54,098 nt of DNA from Methanomicrobia archaeon (GTDB taxonomy: Archaea; Halobacteriota; Bog-38; Methanoflorentales; Methanoflorentaceae), in contig JACWML010000006.1 in assembly GCA_015661395.1 (NCBI GenBank), positions 1-54,098 on the forward strand, read 5' to 3'. The stretch's first letter is position 1, and every line of letters begins with the position of its first letter. Of this stretch, positions 53,577 to 54,098 are shown in pieces. The position numbers were made by a program, and so were the translations under genes. Under the pieces are notes generated by a model that saw only the letters and a list, made by a program, of their open reading frames with translations, had not been told where the DNA came from and searched no databases.

Positions 53577-54098
53577 ATGGATCATTTCCGGGGTCGCCTC
53601 ATTTGCTTAGCAGGCATTGATGGAACTGGCAAAACGACCCTCGCAAAAAAACTAACGAGTGAACTGGAAGCGGCGGGTATCGGTTGCTCCTACGTCTGGT
53701 TGCGGAATGCACGCGTGCTTTCCGTTCCATTTCTTGCCCTCTGCTATCTAACTGGCTTTGCACAATCAGTCACCGTCCGTGGGAAGCGGGCAGGAGTGTA
53801 CTACTTCTACAAGAATAAGCTCGTTGCCCATCTCTGGGCGTGGATATCCGCGGTTGATATGCTCGTCGTGTCTTTGTGGAAGATCCAGCTGCCGTTACGT
53901 CGGGGAAACACTGTTATCGCGGACCGATACGTACTTGACGCGCTGGTCGATTTAATGACCGATACGAGAATGACCGATCTCAGCAGCTATCCCTATAAAC
54001 TCCTCTTAAGACGCTTAGGCCGGCGGTCTCTGACTGTCGTCTTAACGGTCGATGAGGGGGAGTCGCTGCGGAGAAAAGACGACTCTATCAGTTCGGCG
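53577..54098 (+). CDS. thymidylate-kinase-like P-loop kinase, 3' truncated by the window end
   Basis: 174 residues are visible and the frame is still open at the last base. MDHFRGRLICLAGIDGTGKT has the Walker A loop GIDGTGKTT. RRGNTVIADRYVLDALVDLM provides the DRY/DRF nucleotide-monophosphate-binding motif. VLTVDEGESLRRKDD is the region before the LID. The homopolymer after the P loop has seven A residues and the frame is intact, in contrast to the paralogue at 9342. GTG 53562 is in frame 5 codons upstream and is an alternative start. It lies 66 bases after the GT4 stop in the same operon. As elsewhere in glycan islands, the real substrate may not be dTMP. Confidence 0.85.
   Translation, partial: MDHFRGRLICLAGIDGTGKTTLAKKLTSELEAAGIGCSYVWLRNARVLSVPFLALCYLTGFAQSVTVRGKRAGVYYFYKNKLVAHLWAWISAVDMLVVSLWKIQLPLRRGNTVIADRYVLDALVDLMTDTRMTDLSSYPYKLLLRRLGRRSLTVVLTVDEGESLRRKDDSISSA

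Noticed and set aside
1-54098. tRNA, rRNA or CRISPR elements
   Set aside because: I looked for clover-leaf T-loop signatures, conserved rRNA stretches and regularly spaced repeats on both strands and found none. A covariance-model scan was not possible.

Overview
The window looks archaeal, probably euryarchaeal. Many genes are preceded by TATA-like boxes about 25-35 bases upstream of the likely transcript start rather than by bacterial -35/-10 pairs, several starts look leaderless or nearly so, and it carries archaeal-type membrane proteins (a DUF2206-like protein and a DUF4012/DUF4352 pair). I cannot name the genus. It is an accessory surface-glycan island: about a dozen glycosyltransferases, sugar-nucleotide enzymes, a Wzx-like flippase, a glycan-type phosphodiesterase, an acetyltransferase and a methyltransferase, with long gene-poor stretches and many broken gene copies between them.

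Layout. 0-13.9 kb (+): a truncated GT2 gene, two SDR epimerases, GT4 enzymes (one truncated), an alkaline-phosphatase-superfamily enzyme, a thymidylate-kinase-like gene split by a frameshift at A AAA AAC, a UDP-glucose dehydrogenase relic and a large membrane protein. 14-23 kb: a broken secreted Ig-like protein, CDP-glucose 4,6-dehydratase (rfbG), an MBL-fold hydrolase, a flippase, then rfbH and a YerE-like TPP enzyme with overlapping stop and start (-). 23.4-27.2 kb: a segment with different codon habits and bacterial-looking genes. It begins inside a TPP-enzyme relic, continues through a GNAT gene, a dead aminotransferase, a short insertion element and a DegT aminotransferase, and ends inside an rfbH relic. 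27.2-28.5 kb is nearly empty. 28.5-42 kb is mostly (-): two GT2s, rfbF, an SDR epimerase, a serine-acetyltransferase-like gene, a cupin-DegT-methyltransferase operon and galU, plus a GT4 and an SGNH hydrolase on (+). 42.5-54.1 kb: ugd, a small membrane protein, a relic of the first GT2, the DUF4012/DUF4352 pair (-), and a tight (+) operon of three GT4s, a nucleotidyltransferase and a second thymidylate-kinase-like gene that runs off the end.

How it fits together. galU and ugd should supply UDP-glucose and UDP-glucuronate, and the SDR epimerases would diversify these. rfbF, rfbG and rfbH make up most of the route from glucose-1-phosphate to a CDP-3,6-dideoxy-4-keto sugar. The coupled TPP enzyme is the type of enzyme (YerE) that adds a two-carbon branch at C4, so a yersiniose-like branched sugar in an archaeon is the most interesting reading. 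A broken SDR gene lies directly upstream of the TPP enzyme and may be the lost final reductase. The cupin/DegT/methyltransferase operon suggests a methylated amino-deoxy sugar.

The island is a mosaic in flux. Broken second copies of GT2, ugd, rfbH, the TPP enzyme and an HTH regulator lie beside intact ones. Several frameshifts sit in homopolymers, so base-calling errors must be excluded before individual frameshifts are called biological.
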